Below, in pieces: positions 51,801-61,005 of a DNA stretch of 64,000 nt. The DNA lies in the NCBI GenBank assembly GCA_910577435.1, contig CAJTLV010000004.1:92240-156239 (forward strand), read 5' to 3'. Positions within the stretch are counted from its first letter, which is position 1; each line of letters begins with the position of its first letter. Both the position numbers and the translations under genes were made by a program. This DNA comes from an uncultured Christensenella sp. Its GTDB lineage: Bacteria > Bacillota > Clostridia > Christensenellales > Pumilibacteraceae. The notes under the pieces were generated by a model. The model had not been told where the DNA came from. It worked only from the letters and a program-made list of their open reading frames with translations, and made no database searches.

Positions 51801-54800
51801 TTCCGAATACAGCATACCGTATTACAACCGTATGCTCGCGGTGCCTACGCTCAACGCGAAAGGCGAACTTATCGGGTTCCAAAATTCGCCCGATAACGCC
51901 CATAACTTCGTAGACGACGGCAGTGTGCTTTATCTCGAAGAGCAGACGGAAAAACTCGCCGAGCATAACTTCGGTTTGACGTTCTCTAAGAAGAATATGC
52001 GTACCGGCGTATATAATCTCACGCTCACGGTCAAACTCGCGCGCTCGGGATCGCTTTCCATAAACAAAGAGACGCACGCCGTTACCGGAAGAACGGTCAC
52101 GGAGACCGCCAATTCCAATCCGGATACCGATTTCCGCACGGTATCGGTCAATATACGTGTGGAAAACTCGAAGTTCGACCTAGTTACTACCGAAGACGGC
52201 GTTAAATACGACGCGGATAATAATACGTATTACACCGATCTCACTTTGGAGTCCGCTCAGTCGCAGAGCTTCCGTCTTACGCGCAGCGGCGCGGAAAACG
52301 AGCGTTATGAAAATATCGGTAACGCCAACACCGTGCGCACGCTCAAATACACCGACACGGACTATCAAACGAACAGCGCGTACCGCGATTATGCTTACTT
52401 TATGAGCGATACGACCAACCGTATCGGGTATTGGCGCAACAATAAGACTCGCCCGGTGACCGTCGAGAACGGAGTGTTCGTGAACACTGCGAATGCCGCG
52501 ACGGACGGCGTTTGCCGCGCGCAAAAGTCTATGGAATACTTCTACGGCGGTATGACGACCGACGATAACTATATTCCCAATGACGGTAAGTACGGTTCGA
52601 ATAACGAGAAGTTCAGCAGATATTTCTCGGTCACGACGGCTGAAGAGGGCAGAATACTCAATATTATGTCGTATAAAAAGACGTACATAAACGAGACTTC
52701 GCTCAAATCGATAGTCGAAACCGAGTTCGTGGGCAAGAATCCCGCGTTCGGCACTTTCACTTGGAACGAGAACGACGAGACGGGTCACGGCGGTTTGAGT
52801 CGCGCGCAATTGACCGAAGTATACGCGTCGCGCGGCCTTGTCGTCGAGTACGTCGGATCGGGTACGGATACCGAAATATCAAGAGTGTACTATCCGCTCA
52901 AAATTATGCTTTACGACAGTTGCGGAGCGGGTTGGGACGACGCGTCTTACGTTGCGATCGAATTCCGAATTTGCATACGGAACGCGGCGCCGACGATTTC
53001 GCTTCCCGATAGCAATAAAGACGAGAACGGCAATTATTTCTATAACATCAATCTGCCCGTCGAGACCAATGCAAACGTTAGACTTTCCAATATAATTTCC
53101 GATCCGGATATGCTCGTGTTGCACGGTGCGCTCGCTACTCGCAAACTGTTCTTGAACAACGCCAGAGACATCGATGCGGAAACGGGTGACTACCTTGTTT
53201 CGCCGTATGCGCTCGTTTACGGCGACAGCGGAGAAGTCGGCAATCCGATCAATACCGATCAGAATGCTTTGATCACCGGTAACGGCGGTCTCAGTGCGCA
53301 GAACAATACCGAAAACGACGTCATAATGTGGATGTCGGTCGTAGGCGGAGAGAACGGCATTTCCAGAGAAACCGAACCGGACGAAAACGTTCTGTGGTTC
53401 AGCGCGCGCCGTCGTACAACAGACGAAAGCGGCGAATACATCAATCCGTTCAGGTTTACTCTGACGTTCTACGACAGTCAGGGCAGGGCTACCGATCCCG
53501 TTACGTTTATAGTCAACGTCACCAACCAGAAGCCTACCGAAGATCTCGACTCGCGCAATATTACCGATATAACAATGCGCGTGGGCGATTACTTCACGCT
53601 GTTCACGACTTATTACGATAATTTTATCGGCGGAAGAGAATATTTGAACGAGGGCGGTTCCGTTGCGTACAGAAACTCCAATACCAAGCGCCGCTTGGAC
53701 GAGGGCGATATTCAAAACGTTACCGGCTGGACGTATTCCGACATTCTCAGCACGGGTGTTCACAGCGCGGAAAACTTTATTACCGATACTTCGGACAACG
53801 AAACGGGCGGAACGGATTTGGGCAGTATCGGTCTGTTCAAAGACGATACGTCTTGGCGGTTAAGGTTCAGCAATATTCCTACGGGCGAGAGCTTGCAGAT
53901 TTTGCACGTTACGCCGCAAGGCAATATTTTCGATGAGGGCGATCCCAACAAGCTGGGAAATCGCCAGCCTATCGCGCTTTACGTCGAAGCGGTTCGCGGC
54001 GGCACACGAGAAATGACCGTCACCGTTTACGACGGCGAGGGTATGGAAGCGTCGCGCACGTTCAGGATCAGAGTCATAAGCTCGCCGCCCGTCGCGCGCG
54101 ATCCCGCAACGGAGTCCGCTTCGATTTCGCAGACGTTGCTCGAAGGCGTGCCCGAAAGAGGCGCGGAGGGATATATCCCCGCTACGTTCAGACTGTTCGC
54201 AGTTCCGTCGGGCGGACGCAGAAACATAACGGTGAGAGGACTTGACGGTTCGAGCTCGGTAACCAAGACGGCGTCCAGTTCGTTCGAAGTCAAGCTGAGA
54301 CTTATAGCCAAAGATCCCGACGGAGATAACGAGACTGCGGAAATGTCGTTGTACGATCGCGGCAGGTTCGCCGTAAATAACGTCGATATGCAGTGGTCGA
54401 ATATCACCAACAGGTTTGTTTCGGAATACTTTAACATCGCAGTTGCGGCGGACGGTAAATCGTTCACCATCGAAATTACCGGTTACAATCCCGATAACGA
54501 TTACGAAGAGTTGACATTCTATATCAGCGACGCAGGCAATCCGATTCTTGCCAACACGCTCAAAGTGACCGTTCAGGTGTATACGTTCTATTCCGATATG
54601 ATCAACGAGAGCGTTGCGGAAATGTCGGATGCGCAGTACAACGCGTATCTCGCCGGCTCGCACAAGGTCAACGTAAAGGCGTATGACGCTTATGTCGGGC
54701 AGGGAATTTACGAGCATACCGACGGCATAGGCAAGGGTTCCACTTACGCGTTCGTCGAACTCGACGGCGTTAGCGGAACGGATGAAAATACATCGCCCAT

Positions 54801-57693
54801 ATGCGATCCCGACGAATCGCGCGCGGGTGCGTCGACATACGACGTTAAGCTGTATGCGTTTATGAATGCGGGCAACGGCACTCCGATTGCCGCGTCGGCG
54901 CTCGGCACTCTGTTGACGCGCGACAGACAGACGGAGACGTTCTTGCTCGCGAATGAGTCCTATGCGGAAAGCTATCTTATCGGCGGCATAACCGTTGATC
55001 CGAGTACGGGCGCGGTGTCTAACGTCGGCGCGGTAGGCACGGACGTGCTTGCGCTTGTAAACAAGTACGTAGACTTCTCGTTCTCGCTCGACGGAACGAG
55101 TATGACGTTTATTCCAAAGACGTCCACGCTCAACGATACCGTTTTGATGTATGTCGAAGTACAGAAGCGCATCGGTCAATCGAAATCGACGACTCGCGGC
55201 GACGGAATAGTCAGTGCAGGCTCGTTGTTTGCGCTTAATGTCAAAGATTCGGCGCCGCGCCGCGTCTCCACAGAGGGTGACAACGTCGCTTACGACCGTT
55301 CGTTCTCCGGCGTCAAGGGCGACAGCGTCGTATTCAAGATATACGACCCTGCGGACCCGTTCGGCGGACTGTTCACCGATTCCGATATAGGCGACAAGAT
55401 AAGTATTCTGAATTTCGACTCCGATTCCGACAGTTCGTATGAAAGAGCGCTTGCCGGTGCGCTTGCTGCGGACGCGTCTCTCGATTGGCGCGCCGATTCG
55501 CAGAGCGGCAAGGCGCGCGCCGTTACCGTTAACGTCGATAACGATGCGGGTACGCTCGAAATAAAGATAAACAGACGTATGGATAAAAAGACGGGCGACG
55601 ACTACGCCGACAGCGTTTCGTTCCCTATGACATTTGTCGGTACGGATATAAAAGGCGAATCTGCGAGCGTCACTATTCGGATCACCGTCGGAAACACCGG
55701 CGCGACGGGAAAATCCGATCGCTATGATTACGACGTAAATAACGGAAACGTAGGTTATTCGTTCCGTCGTTACGATCTCAATGAGTATATTATCGACGCA
55801 CAGATTTTGTACGGCAGAGATTTGACGATAAATCTTGCCGACATCGTTGAAGATGCGGACTATGTTGCGGGCGGCGACGTCGATTCGTTCGTGTTCGGCG
55901 CGGCGCGCGTAGGTGCGGGCGTAAACGAGAATATGTATCTTGTCGACGAGCCTATAACCGCATTGTACTACACGGATGTTATCGCGGGGCAGTATATCGA
56001 GCTTGCTCGGCTTTCGGCAGTGGGCGACAAACAGCACCGCACGGGCATTAAACTCAGCGCGCTTGCAACGTCGAGAAGCTATATGGCGACTGCATACGTG
56101 CGCATTCTGGATCGTGCGTCCGATCCCGACGACGATACCAACGGACTGTGGATAACGATAAACGTTACGGTTATGAACGCAAAGCCGTATACTCTCGAAG
56201 GCAAGGATTACTCGACTGTGGTTATGACCGGTTCGAAGAATGCCGATCCGGAGGGAATCGAGTTTTCGATCGATCAGTTTGTCAACGATATCAACGATTC
56301 CGACGTCGTGGGCGAGTTGAGTAGCGACGAGAGATACCGCGACACGTATCTGCGTATCTACACAATGTCGTACCGTATGGTCGAGAGCATTTACTCGACG
56401 GAAGAAGGCAAGAACAATACGGTGACCGACACGGCGGATTCTTCGGCGTTGTTCGAGATTATGCTTACAGACTCGTTTAACCAGAAGTTTACGATCCGTC
56501 CGATCAAGGGTTTCTTCGGCAGCGGAGCTATAGACATATCGGTTGCCGACGGCGATCTGGGTCAGCGCGCAGACACGCTCACCGTTACGTTCCGTATCAA
56601 TGTTCAGGTAGTGTATAATCCGGAAGAGATCGATAACGGCGGGCTTAAAACCGTTACTACGGCGCGCGGCAAAACGGCGCTCATAGCTATCGAAACGATA
56701 ATTCCCGATATAACCAATACTATCGTCAACGAAGACGGAACACCGTCCGCCGCGACATTCAATCCCGCTTCCGCATATCAGATCGTAGACATAATCGTTC
56801 CGTCCACTTCGGCGGACAGTGCGTCCGTTTCGCACGAGGACGGCAGTCTCGTGTGGATGCTCAAAGCGCTCAAAGTCACCGGCGATCCCAAACGCATCAA
56901 CGTGAAATACGTGCTGAAATCCGATCCCGACGCCGAGCCGTTCGAAAACTATTTCCTGTTCGGAGTTACCGAAAACTACCAGCCCGAACTTAGGTACGCT
57001 ACGATAACGTTTAAGCGTTATCCTGCGGAGGATGAACCGATCGATACCTTTACGACGCTGAATACGGACAATACTGTTTACCTTCGTCCCGATCAGTTAC
57101 TCGACGATCCCGAAGACGATCTAATGCAGTTCATCAGCGCCAAATCGCAAAAACCGTCGCTCGTTCGCGTTTCTACGACCGAGAACAATATGATAGCGAT
57201 TAAGTTCAACGCAAAGGGTTCGGCAAAAATAACGATCGAGGTCACCGACGAAACGGGCGAGTCCTGTCTGAGAACGTTTACCGTCAAGAACGACGACCTG
57301 CCTTCCCCCAGTCTGTGGATGCGCGTTACGTCCAGTTTCGAGGCGAACAAGTTGGTATGGATACTGCTTATCGTCGCTGTGTTGATACTGATAGCCGTAC
57401 TCGTGATAATAATAACCGTGCAAAGCAGACGTAAGCGCGAGCGCGAGGAACTCGAAGCCTTGCTCGTATCCGAACTCGAAATCGAAGAGCAGATGAATAA
57501 ACTCGCGGGAGGACCGTCTCCGACCGATTATCAAAGTTACGGTTATCTGCCGCCTACGCAAAGCGGAATGGGTGCGGTCGATCCGAGTATGATGCTAGGC
57601 AGTACCGATATTCCCGTAACGCAGAATCTGGCTTTGCCCGAAGGCGACGGAAGTTCGGCTGATATAGGTAATCCTGACGACGGCAATGTATAA
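45880..57693 (+). CDS. Giant surface protein with polyglycine domain, cadherin/Ig-like modules and C-terminal anchor
   Basis: A 3937-residue protein. Residues about 17-39 are a signal or anchor helix. Residues about 110-375 are a glycine-rich domain with runs of up to nine Gly, resembling the ALK/LTK-type glycine-rich domain. Twelve or so modules of 200-400 residues follow, each ending in an N-x-x-P pattern (NTAPVIGD, NAAPTISLP, NQKPTEDL, NAKPYTLE), as in cadherin or Ig-like repeats. A membrane helix at about 3822-3847 (KLVWILLIVAVLILIAVLVI) is followed by a 90-residue charged cytoplasmic tail. AGAGGT precedes the ATG. Likely an adhesin or cell-envelope spanning protein. Confidence 0.85.
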   Translation: MNKNSNSNNITLSKRARNILVAIVSGFVALAIGVTCALCFTQSKRTDVGNNVGGSVSASATNRGAQTGDGFKNLVKNGTFALNDTLTYTSATNYTLNLLPGTYTFKLWGGAGAAASGYCGNGGGGAGGYATGTLTLTAATTIYIYVGGRGSGRSGGYNGGGAGGNGWTTSTTHTYYNAGGGGGGASDIRIGGTAASNRVIVAGGGGGGGGASNGGSSKMTLGNPSSMGTAGGAGGASSTAGTKGGSTGLGSGGGAATTGAVGSGGAGGTSSSTSSDGYYFPGGGGGGGGGYYGGGGGGGGACSGAHGTTGGTGGSGNSSGTGGAGGAAGYTTAGQNYHAGSGGGGGGGSNYVRSSGSYALTGGSTANAQNSGVGKVEITVTAIANSAPTAKTPTVATSQTLGTGKSIRVTANSLGSDPDYSSNTSNTSDTVHLNATTLYLESGCTTNANSYVTYSVSGDTITITALLKLPRSGTNGQANNTLTLYTKIKDDFKLSPATTTVSFKITYATVSASQKAAANKTSGSYTYSFGKSTSANTADVAGGAIVSPTVGEFALTVKNPIKIGTSLTISAADLMAVTAATSYYQVYIVPGAVPTSANGAFSYSGTTATIYNSGGTSMTGYSSLTINAISPSPNWQRLSWTLYVVEKASVGNTNKEPYGATYNSNIGTGGRTLKVTFRVDNTRPTLKAAQNNVVDLTIGTKTELSLNTYFSDADDNTISTSTHSIRNVIVPTNEFVQFDKYGNTVSTVNVSGSGADKSYYNVNGSLSDAMTSGCSDAETGFASSIATKGSAGADAFLMYTFSGIKLSVTGLRPSYSQYKPDREGSAAITGGTNTAPTTTARCVLNPGHFYLLIQITDNNDTTDAGIWLPIAFTVSAAVYGQAPVNTGTSAGSVSGQGTSSVLPNAIGNKDASFYFAPMGMNIGSSSTPVGMYEKDGNLTASDLQPLALDGDNFATANGLSSRTGYLNEFLRITSSAADIAATIGADSNKIATVELIDIYIPQSSIGGRVAAAEVNGIYSQPQHGGTARSGYYYTHGIKITLISTTMNRYFYVNVGIKDITNKPAANVMIAVKVNDTAPSVKAASSVATYTTEASNAYGTYKAPADSDNGLPTITYRVPLGTTFMITPYDLVSDYDQNKMNGDAGFFAGNAFTLNGMSGVYGGGKFTVGDPSTDPANSVNALFDTNVYGTPQYKADVSDMLRIASEGITVGKVGNSTAFNPSVDANASVYKDRLFFARKSDPAAGSCDAFAYNPTGYTGNNEFSTVQTGVSGYLEVYYGDTVNTAGADRALDFILLRSKIRTQQPAEIRLTVRDRFGAGASDGTVEICVRIEVVNTAPVIGDKTVTNLAVSPVTQGSGDSLTVITPNTASVGVNTIMSDSDGDGLRFMLDRGLIVANRELPRTVTTPNGTAPITSFDEIADLESYTTVGGLQLSESYLTAQLTTEFTLTVAAVNSTRNIEKGVFVYFFVDDGKGGETLGYKQFEVLNTAPVFNSSAFAETGVAASADPVWSIKTVASADINRPRYIVGSEEAATALMSSDVTIGFGAASADIKLLATVADPLQGLILSQKSPAYAAKDNSDTFELAVPSVASAMSFSDTDSVPFGSTGVAGDVAYAARASVIVSTDNGDGTAEIGAPAGYVVDLLFRVNEKWYTRDELLAALRNGDRTFGDVFDEHGRFSVITWAIRLRATNATGGARVKITVTLRDEAEFGGDTFGRATAWTSANNSTRVLDKATGSLDVSFYQTISDTGIITKSEFDEFGGYYVVLDPTGTTTKTGYVSTYDGNENSPYVKNLADIKYDGDLKLNQSGTKVIKDGRNAGSPDGTLAGVNSGQKYKKTDPIVLSDGEQAYRYPDTIIVPSTKNGEGEYDKVNVPMSFFGLLQTLASPTVGTGAVKYSPNYVGYDVGSGRYNQSFTLTDLASISPAITLSDGSGIWGGTGDPLSENPYLNIEATSFITAVGANNAITGNGESAYSSEYSIPYYNRMLAVPTLNAKGELIGFQNSPDNAHNFVDDGSVLYLEEQTEKLAEHNFGLTFSKKNMRTGVYNLTLTVKLARSGSLSINKETHAVTGRTVTETANSNPDTDFRTVSVNIRVENSKFDLVTTEDGVKYDADNNTYYTDLTLESAQSQSFRLTRSGAENERYENIGNANTVRTLKYTDTDYQTNSAYRDYAYFMSDTTNRIGYWRNNKTRPVTVENGVFVNTANAATDGVCRAQKSMEYFYGGMTTDDNYIPNDGKYGSNNEKFSRYFSVTTAEEGRILNIMSYKKTYINETSLKSIVETEFVGKNPAFGTFTWNENDETGHGGLSRAQLTEVYASRGLVVEYVGSGTDTEISRVYYPLKIMLYDSCGAGWDDASYVAIEFRICIRNAAPTISLPDSNKDENGNYFYNINLPVETNANVRLSNIISDPDMLVLHGALATRKLFLNNARDIDAETGDYLVSPYALVYGDSGEVGNPINTDQNALITGNGGLSAQNNTENDVIMWMSVVGGENGISRETEPDENVLWFSARRRTTDESGEYINPFRFTLTFYDSQGRATDPVTFIVNVTNQKPTEDLDSRNITDITMRVGDYFTLFTTYYDNFIGGREYLNEGGSVAYRNSNTKRRLDEGDIQNVTGWTYSDILSTGVHSAENFITDTSDNETGGTDLGSIGLFKDDTSWRLRFSNIPTGESLQILHVTPQGNIFDEGDPNKLGNRQPIALYVEAVRGGTREMTVTVYDGEGMEASRTFRIRVISSPPVARDPATESASISQTLLEGVPERGAEGYIPATFRLFAVPSGGRRNITVRGLDGSSSVTKTASSSFEVKLRLIAKDPDGDNETAEMSLYDRGRFAVNNVDMQWSNITNRFVSEYFNIAVAADGKSFTIEITGYNPDNDYEELTFYISDAGNPILANTLKVTVQVYTFYSDMINESVAEMSDAQYNAYLAGSHKVNVKAYDAYVGQGIYEHTDGIGKGSTYAFVELDGVSGTDENTSPICDPDESRAGASTYDVKLYAFMNAGNGTPIAASALGTLLTRDRQTETFLLANESYAESYLIGGITVDPSTGAVSNVGAVGTDVLALVNKYVDFSFSLDGTSMTFIPKTSTLNDTVLMYVEVQKRIGQSKSTTRGDGIVSAGSLFALNVKDSAPRRVSTEGDNVAYDRSFSGVKGDSVVFKIYDPADPFGGLFTDSDIGDKISILNFDSDSDSSYERALAGALAADASLDWRADSQSGKARAVTVNVDNDAGTLEIKINRRMDKKTGDDYADSVSFPMTFVGTDIKGESASVTIRITVGNTGATGKSDRYDYDVNNGNVGYSFRRYDLNEYIIDAQILYGRDLTINLADIVEDADYVAGGDVDSFVFGAARVGAGVNENMYLVDEPITALYYTDVIAGQYIELARLSAVGDKQHRTGIKLSALATSRSYMATAYVRILDRASDPDDDTNGLWITINVTVMNAKPYTLEGKDYSTVVMTGSKNADPEGIEFSIDQFVNDINDSDVVGELSSDERYRDTYLRIYTMSYRMVESIYSTEEGKNNTVTDTADSSALFEIMLTDSFNQKFTIRPIKGFFGSGAIDISVADGDLGQRADTLTVTFRINVQVVYNPEEIDNGGLKTVTTARGKTALIAIETIIPDITNTIVNEDGTPSAATFNPASAYQIVDIIVPSTSADSASVSHEDGSLVWMLKALKVTGDPKRINVKYVLKSDPDAEPFENYFLFGVTENYQPELRYATITFKRYPAEDEPIDTFTTLNTDNTVYLRPDQLLDDPEDDLMQFISAKSQKPSLVRVSTTENNMIAIKFNAKGSAKITIEVTDETGESCLRTFTVKNDDLPSPSLWMRVTSSFEANKLVWILLIVAVLILIAVLVIIITVQSRRKREREELEALLVSELEIEEQMNKLAGGPSPTDYQSYGYLPPTQSGMGAVDPSMMLGSTDIPVTQNLALPEGDGSSADIGNPDDGNV

Positions 57694-57721
57694 ATCGGTT
57701 AAATAATGACAGTAAAATAAA

Positions 57722-57754
57722 AAAACAGGGTTTTCGACAAACCCTGTTTTTTTT
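57722..57754 (+). terminator. Terminator after the giant gene
   Basis: AAAACAGGGTTT / AAACCCTGTTTT, a 12-bp stem with loop TCGAC and a T-run; also usable by the convergent ktrA transcript. Confidence 0.92.
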
Positions 57755-57774
57755 ATGTAAATATCAACCGGTAA

Positions 57775-58488
57775 TTACAGTATGTCGGTTATCTCGCTTA
57801 CGACATTGCCCGTAGCCTTGTTGCTCAGCCGCTTTGTATCGTTGAACGAACCGGCTATGACTAAGAGGTCGTCGGGCAACAGCTTGAAGTCGCCGCCCGG
57901 TGAGGCGATTACGTCATTGTCGCGCTTGACAACGACAAGCGTTACGTGTTCGGTGTTGCGAATGTCGAGTTCGGCGAGCGTCTTATTCTCCCACTTTTTG
58001 GGCGTGCGTATTTCGACCATACGGAAACTGTCGCTGAGCGACATTATCTCTACGATATTCGGTTTTACGAGCATCGTCGCTATTTTTTCACCCATAGCTT
58101 CTTCCGGAATAAATACCTTGTCTACACCTATTTTTTCCAGCACGAGCCGATGTCGTTCGTCCGACGCTTTCGAAATTACGGTTTTTATACCCATCTGCTT
58201 GCACATAAGGCTGACGAAAATGCTCGCCTCGATATTGGACGCAATGCAGACGATGGCAACGTCCATATTGTTTATGCCGAGCTGATTGAGCACGCGCTCG
58301 TCGGTCGCGTCGGCGCAAATAGCGTGCGTGCAATATGGCGAGATCTCGTTTACTTTTTCCTCGTTGTTATCTATGGCAAGTACTTCCGCGCCGTAGTCGT
58401 ACAGCGACCTTGTGAGCGCCACGCCGAACCGGCCGAGACCGAATACGACATACTGTTTTTTGAGCGGTGTTACCTTTTTGGCTTTCAT
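57775..58488 (-). CDS. ktrA: Potassium uptake regulatory subunit KtrA
   Basis: A 237-residue RCK protein. VFGLGRFGVALTRSL is the nucleotide-binding loop; AIDNNEEKV and ADATDERVL complete the RCK_N domain; the second half is the RCK_C domain. KtrA forms a ring that gates the KtrB channel with ATP/ADP or c-di-AMP. Last gene of the rqcP-ispDF-ktrB-ktrA group, 13 bases after ktrB. Confidence 0.93.
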   Translation of the reverse strand: MKAKKVTPLKKQYVVFGLGRFGVALTRSLYDYGAEVLAIDNNEEKVNEISPYCTHAICADATDERVLNQLGINNMDVAIVCIASNIEASIFVSLMCKQMGIKTVISKASDERHRLVLEKIGVDKVFIPEEAMGEKIATMLVKPNIVEIMSLSDSFRMVEIRTPKKWENKTLAELDIRNTEHVTLVVVKRDNDVIASPGGDFKLLPDDLLVIAGSFNDTKRLSNKATGNVVSEITDIL

Positions 58489-58501
58489 TGGAATTCTCCT
58501 T

Positions 58502-59857
58502 TTATCCTATCATGATATTTGCGGAAGGATACTTAATATTCAATGTGTCGCGCTTGCTGAAAATCATACCGATACTTAGCGGACCGAGCCTGCCCACAAA
58601 CATAATCAGTATCAACATAAACTTTGCGCCTACGGAAAGGGCGGGGCATATGCCCATAGATAAACCCACCGTCGCGAATGCCGAAATCGTCTCGAACGCT
58701 ATAAGATTTACGTCGAGCTGTCCGTTCGTCGCCGAGATCACGAGCGCGCCGACGAGTATCAATATTATGGACATCGTCGCAATGGTGACGGCTCTGAACC
58801 CCGTTTTGATTTTTATATTGCATTTACCGACCGTGATTTCTTCTCTGTTGCGCAGTCCCGCAAACGCCATAAGTACGATGACGGCAAATGTAGTGGTTTT
58901 AATGCCGCCGCCCGTGCCGCCCGGCGACGCGCCTATAAACATCAAAATACATGTCAATATTATTCCCGGCTGAGACATAGAGTTTTGATCGATGGCGTTA
59001 AAGCCGGCAGTGCGCGCCGTTACCGATTGAAATATCGAGTTGAGCAGTTTTTGACCGAAGTTCAATCCGTCATAAGCCGCCGAAAGATATTCGCTGCATA
59101 TGAAGAACAGCGTGCCGAACAGAATAAGAATAAGCGTCGCTACGAGCACTATCTTTGTATGCAGGCTGTACCGCCCGAAGCGGAATTTGTTGTTTAGAAT
59201 ATCGTTGATTACCGTAAAGCCGAGCCCGCCGAGTATTATAAGCGCGCCCACCGTCAATAGCACGCCAGCATTGCCGTTGAACTCCGTAAGCGACGCATAT
59301 GGCGACGAAGCCGTGCCGAGAATGTCGAACCCCGCATTGCAGAATGCGGACACTGACACAAATACCGCTTGCCATATCCCTATTGCGCCGTTCTTGACGC
59401 AGAAGAACGGCAATAGCAGTACCGCGCCCGCACATTCTATGACGGCGGTCATTATCACTATGTTGCGCACCAGGCGGACTATTCCTTTAATGTGGTCCTG
59501 CCCGAGCGCTTCTTGCAATGCGACGCGATCTCTCAGCGTTATGCGCTTGCCTATGAGCATAAACACGAGCGTCGCGAGCGTCATTATTCCCAAACCGCCC
59601 ACCTGTATGAGTAGCAACAAAACGACCTGTCCGAAAGCGGAGAAGTCGACGGCGGTCGACCGTACGGTCAAGCCTGTGACGCATACCGCGCTCGCCGACG
59701 TGAAAAGCGCGTCGATAAAGCGCAACCACTCGCCGTTTTTATTCGATACGGGCAGGGTGAGCAAGAACGAGCCGATGAGTATGAGCGCGAGAAATCCCAA
59801 AAATACGGTCAGCATCGGGCGCATCGAAAAACGCTTCTTTATCTTATGTTTTCTCAT
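58502..59857 (-). CDS. ktrB: Potassium transporter subunit KtrB
   Basis: A 451-residue membrane protein of the Trk/Ktr family with repeated M1-P-M2 units; the selectivity-like turns are seen in SASAVCVTGLTV, SVSAFCNAGFDILG, SVTARTAGFNAID and SAFATVGLS. The ATG at 59857 is taken because GAGGAAG precedes it and the family starts with a short cytoplasmic basic part (RKHKIKKRFS); the frame is open further upstream inside ispDF but without support. Its start overlaps the ispDF stop by four bases. Confidence 0.93.
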   Translation of the reverse strand: MRKHKIKKRFSMRPMLTVFLGFLALILIGSFLLTLPVSNKNGEWLRFIDALFTSASAVCVTGLTVRSTAVDFSAFGQVVLLLLIQVGGLGIMTLATLVFMLIGKRITLRDRVALQEALGQDHIKGIVRLVRNIVIMTAVIECAGAVLLLPFFCVKNGAIGIWQAVFVSVSAFCNAGFDILGTASSPYASLTEFNGNAGVLLTVGALIILGGLGFTVINDILNNKFRFGRYSLHTKIVLVATLILILFGTLFFICSEYLSAAYDGLNFGQKLLNSIFQSVTARTAGFNAIDQNSMSQPGIILTCILMFIGASPGGTGGGIKTTTFAVIVLMAFAGLRNREEITVGKCNIKIKTGFRAVTIATMSIILILVGALVISATNGQLDVNLIAFETISAFATVGLSMGICPALSVGAKFMLILIMFVGRLGPLSIGMIFSKRDTLNIKYPSANIMIG

Positions 59858-61005
59858 AACTTCCTCAATAAACAAGAGGCGCTCGCGGCAATTGCGTCGC
59901 CGTTGCCGATTATTCCCAAATGTTCGGTCGTCGTCGCCGATACGTTTACTTGCGACGGTGTTGCGCCGATCGTGTCCGCTATGCTTTCGGTGATTTTTTT
60001 TATGTGCGGAGCTAGTTTCGGCTGTTGCGCTATGACCACCGCCGATACGTTTATTATACCGTAACCGGCGCCTTTTATTTTTTCGCACACTTTTTCGAGC
60101 AGAGTCGTCGACCTTATACCCAGATATTCGTCGTCGGTGTCCGGAAACAGTACGCCTATGTCCGGAAGTCCCGCCGCAGACAACAACGCGTCCATAACGG
60201 CGTGAATTAGTACATCGGCGTCAGAATGTCCCAACAGTCCCTTGTCATACGGGATCTCCGCTCCGCCGAGATAGAGCGGCCGACCGCTTTCCAGTCGGTG
60301 TACGTCGAATCCTGCTCCTATACGATCGCAAGAAAAAACGCGGAACAGATCGCTCGCAGTCGTTATTTTGATATTGTCGTATGAACCGTTAACTATGTGC
60401 GGCGTATGTCCCGCTCGCGCGAATACTTCCGCGTCGTCTGTACAGTCCTCAAAGCGTGTCGATTCGTATGCGGCAAGTATTTTATCGTATAAAAACGTCT
60501 GCGGCGTTTGCATAGCGTAAAGTTCGGAGCGGGGAAGAGATCGGGTTATATAATCGTTTTCGACGGACTTTATCGTATCGGTCACGGGTACGGCAACAAT
60601 ACCGCTCCCGTATTTTTCGGCGGCGGCTATGCTGTCCGTTATTATCTTCGCAGTTACGAACGGACGTGCGCCGTCGTGAATGGCTACAATATCGCAACCG
60701 TCGAGAGCTTTCAGTCCGTTTAATACGCTTTGTCCGCGCGAGTTCCCGCCTAAACATACGGATACACCCTTGTATTGGGCGGTAAGCTTGCGTATGCGCG
60801 CCTCGTCCGATTCGGATACGACAGCGACTATGCGGGTTACATTTGCGGCTAGGAATGCGTCCAGAGTCGTTTCGAGAACGGTTTTACGACCGATGCAATG
60901 CAAAACCTTATTATACGGCAAGCCGCTGCGTTCGCCCTTGCCTGCGCAAACCACGACCGCGCCGACGTTGCTTGCGCGTTGCGGATTATTTGTTCCGTAT
61001 TTCAT
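59854..61005 (-). CDS. ispDF: Bifunctional IspD/IspF enzyme of the MEP isoprenoid pathway
   Basis: A 383-residue fusion. The N-terminal 225 residues are IspD (AVVVCAGKGERSGLPYNKVL; IHDGARPFVT; QTPQTFLYDKI), the cytidylyltransferase. The C-terminal 155 residues are IspF (RIGAGFDVHRLESGRPLYLGG, GHSDADVLIHAVMDALL, INVSAVVIAQQPKLAPHI), the cyclodiphosphate synthase with zinc ligands D-x-H and H. The ATG at 61005 has GAGGCG upstream; a start at 61041 overlaps rqcP more and lacks a site. Confidence 0.93.
   Translation of the reverse strand: MKYGTNNPQRASNVGAVVVCAGKGERSGLPYNKVLHCIGRKTVLETTLDAFLAANVTRIVAVVSESDEARIRKLTAQYKGVSVCLGGNSRGQSVLNGLKALDGCDIVAIHDGARPFVTAKIITDSIAAAEKYGSGIVAVPVTDTIKSVENDYITRSLPRSELYAMQTPQTFLYDKILAAYESTRFEDCTDDAEVFARAGHTPHIVNGSYDNIKITTASDLFRVFSCDRIGAGFDVHRLESGRPLYLGGAEIPYDKGLLGHSDADVLIHAVMDALLSAAGLPDIGVLFPDTDDEYLGIRSTTLLEKVCEKIKGAGYGIINVSAVVIAQQPKLAPHIKKITESIADTIGATPSQVNVSATTTEHLGIIGNGDAIAASASCLLRKL

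Noticed and set aside
53860..56835. 991-codon open frame on the - strand inside the giant gene, and similar long antisense frames (47359-48984, 49267-50904)
   Set aside because: These mirror the codon pattern of the + strand gene, are rich in Arg, Val and Ile without domains, and lack ribosome sites.
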